A stretch of DNA of 8,286 nt, from assembly GCA_030431085.1 (NCBI GenBank), contig JAUIJW010000095.1, positions 1-8,286 on the forward strand, written 5' to 3'. Shown here piece after piece: positions 7,291 through 8,286 of this stretch. The stretch comes from Bacteroidia bacterium. GTDB taxonomy: Bacteria; Bacteroidota; Bacteroidia; Flavobacteriales; Flavobacteriaceae. The translations under genes were made by a program, and so were the position numbers. The notes under the pieces are model-generated. The model saw nothing but the letters and a program-made list of their open reading frames with translations, was not told where the DNA came from and made no database searches. Position 1 is the first letter of the stretch, and each line of letters starts with the position of its first letter.

Positions 7291-8133
7291 TTATTTACTC
7301 CATTTTTCAATAGATTCCTTATTCATTTTGATGTAATCGTCATTTTTGCTTTTTTCAGCTCCAGCTAAAGATTGTTTAGCACTAGCAATAGCTCCTTTTT
7401 TGTCACCCATTTTAGCTTGGATAAGAGATTTTTCTCTAAACATCCAAAAGGCATCAGGATTCATTTCTGTGGCTTTAGAAACCCATTCTAAAGCTTTGTT
7501 TAAATCTTTACCAGACTTAAAGTAATAGCTTCCGGCTCTAAAATAGTCATTAGCCGATGGCCCTGCCATAACAGCTTCTATACTTTTAGAGGCAATAGCA
7601 TCTGTAGGTGTATTGATGTTAAAAGAAACAGAAGTATCATCCCATAACATGTAAAGAGAACCACTTTTTGAGTTGGCCAAATCACCAATGCCTATAGTGA
7701 AGGTTTCTATTGAAAAAGGCATTTTTTCAACTTTCGCCTTGGTTTTAGCGGCTACTTTGCTATCATCCCATTTTTGAGGTAAGCCCCAGTTATTGGCATC
7801 TTTGTAGAAGATAATATCCCAGTGTTCTTTATTAGGAATAGAATATATGGCATAAGTTCCTTTTTTAAGGGTTTTGCCACCAATTTCTACATCTGTTTTA
7901 AATGATATTTTGGTATTGGCATTGGCACCAGTTCTCCATAATTTTCCAAAAGGAACTAAGTTGCCAAAAATAACTCTTCCTCTAGCGGATGGACGAGAAT
8001 ATTCTATGCTAACATCGGTTAAACCAATCGATTCATTAATCGTGGCTGAAGGACTTGGCTGAGGTGTTTTTATCTGCGCCTGAATGGTACATACAGATAG
8101 AGCAATAATTAAAATTGTAAGTTTTAGTTTCAT
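7291..8133 (-). CDS. Exported DUF2911 protein with a TPR-like C-terminal region
   Basis: The product has 280 residues. A signal peptide (about 1-19, before Q20) precedes a DUF2911 domain at about 25-175, with VSIEYSRPSARGRVIFG (41-57), KLWRTGANANTK (64-75) and IGGKTLKKGTYAIYSIPN (84-101). Residues about 190-275 form a second, helical region. Its ANDYFRAGSYYFKSGKDLNKALEW segment and the NPDAFWMFREKSLIQAKMGDKKGAIASAKQSL segment follow the spacing of about two tetratricopeptide repeats, which usually mediate protein contacts. The domain is homologous to the single-domain protein encoded 6 bases downstream. This longer gene comes first in the pair, so both are probably translated from one message. 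No clear -7 element was found in the 83 bases upstream. The function is unknown. Confidence 0.92.
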   Translation of the reverse strand: MKLKLTILIIALSVCTIQAQIKTPQPSPSATINESIGLTDVSIEYSRPSARGRVIFGNLVPFGKLWRTGANANTKISFKTDVEIGGKTLKKGTYAIYSIPNKEHWDIIFYKDANNWGLPQKWDDSKVAAKTKAKVEKMPFSIETFTIGIGDLANSKSGSLYMLWDDTSVSFNINTPTDAIASKSIEAVMAGPSANDYFRAGSYYFKSGKDLNKALEWVSKATEMNPDAFWMFREKSLIQAKMGDKKGAIASAKQSLAGAEKSKNDDYIKMNKESIEKWSK

Positions 8134-8190
8134 AAGTAGTTAATATAAGTTAATAAGTCTTAAAATTAACTAATTATAGACATTATTTGA

Positions 8191-8213
8191 TTTGTTAAAT
8201 TGTTTTTAACAAA
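8191..8213. repeat. AT-rich perfect inverted repeat
   Basis: TTTGTTAAA (8191-8199) and TTTAACAAA (8205-8213) are perfect 9-base arms with a 5-base loop. The repeat lies just beyond the stop of the partial gene at the right edge and about 58 bases upstream of the 280-residue DUF2911 gene. It could be a weak terminator for the former or an operator for the latter. No U-tract follows on the minus strand. Confidence 0.45.
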
Positions 8214-8216
8214 ATT

Positions 8217-8286
8217 TTAGGATGTATATTTTTTTCTTCTATAAAGGTTGAATAACACACCAAACACAGCAAGAACAATAATTGGT
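8217..8286 (-). CDS. C-terminal end of an unidentified, probably membrane protein
   Basis: Only 22 codons and a stop (complement of 8217-8219) are in the window; the rest lies beyond the right edge. The readable end is PIIVLAVFGVLFNLY followed by RRKKYTS. This is a hydrophobic segment capped by a basic tail, as seen where a last transmembrane helix ends on the cytoplasmic side. The two other minus-strand frames are less protein-like; one hits a stop sooner. The family cannot be identified from so short a piece. It is on the same strand as the DUF2911 genes, 83 bases upstream of them, and might share their transcript. Confidence 0.6.
   Translation of the reverse strand, partial: PIIVLAVFGVLFNLYRRKKYTS

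Noticed and set aside
1..8286. CRISPR array, tRNA, rRNA or insertion sequence
   Set aside because: I found no regularly spaced repeats, cloverleaf-like segments, rRNA motifs or transposase motifs on either strand.

Overview
The window is AT-rich DNA with compact, tightly packed genes and the TAnnTTTG-type -7 promoter element used by Bacteroidetes. Its gene families (Bacteroidetes-type RHS core, DUF2911 proteins, exported PIG-L deacetylase beside a sodium:solute symporter) point to a member of the Flavobacteriaceae or a close relative, probably marine. The evidence is family content and promoter style only; no rRNA or other taxonomic marker is present.

Layout. (i) 1-710, minus strand: the N-terminal 236 residues of an RHS core protein. 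It carries its own signal peptide and has a jelly-roll-like domain inserted between two RHS core motifs. It runs off the left edge. (ii) 914-2032, minus: dnaN, the DNA polymerase III sliding clamp. (iii) 2033-2223: divergent promoter region between dnaN and the next operon. (iv) 2224-6528, plus: a very tight three-gene operon. It encodes an exported three-domain PIG-L deacetylase, a 39-residue single-membrane-span protein (4734-4853) and a sodium:solute symporter, with gaps of 2 and 1 bases. (v) 6529-6792: convergent intergenic region with a clear hairpin terminator at 6749-6769. (vi) 6793-8133, minus: two tandem exported DUF2911 proteins 6 bases apart, the upstream one with a TPR-like tail. 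(vii) 8217-8286, minus: the C-terminal 22 residues of another protein, ending in a hydrophobic span and a basic tail.

How the genes may work together. dnaN is housekeeping. The plus-strand operon looks like a hydrolyse-and-import unit: an exported deacetylase would act on an N-acetylated substrate outside the inner membrane, and a Na+-coupled transporter with a possible one-helix partner would take up a product. Substrate and coupling are inference. The DUF2911 pair is probably co-transcribed and exported; its function is unknown. The RHS fragment is the most accessory-like gene.

No tRNA, rRNA, CRISPR array, complete insertion sequence or convincing replication origin was seen. The most interesting items are the unusual RHS architecture and the micro-protein inside the deacetylase-symporter operon.
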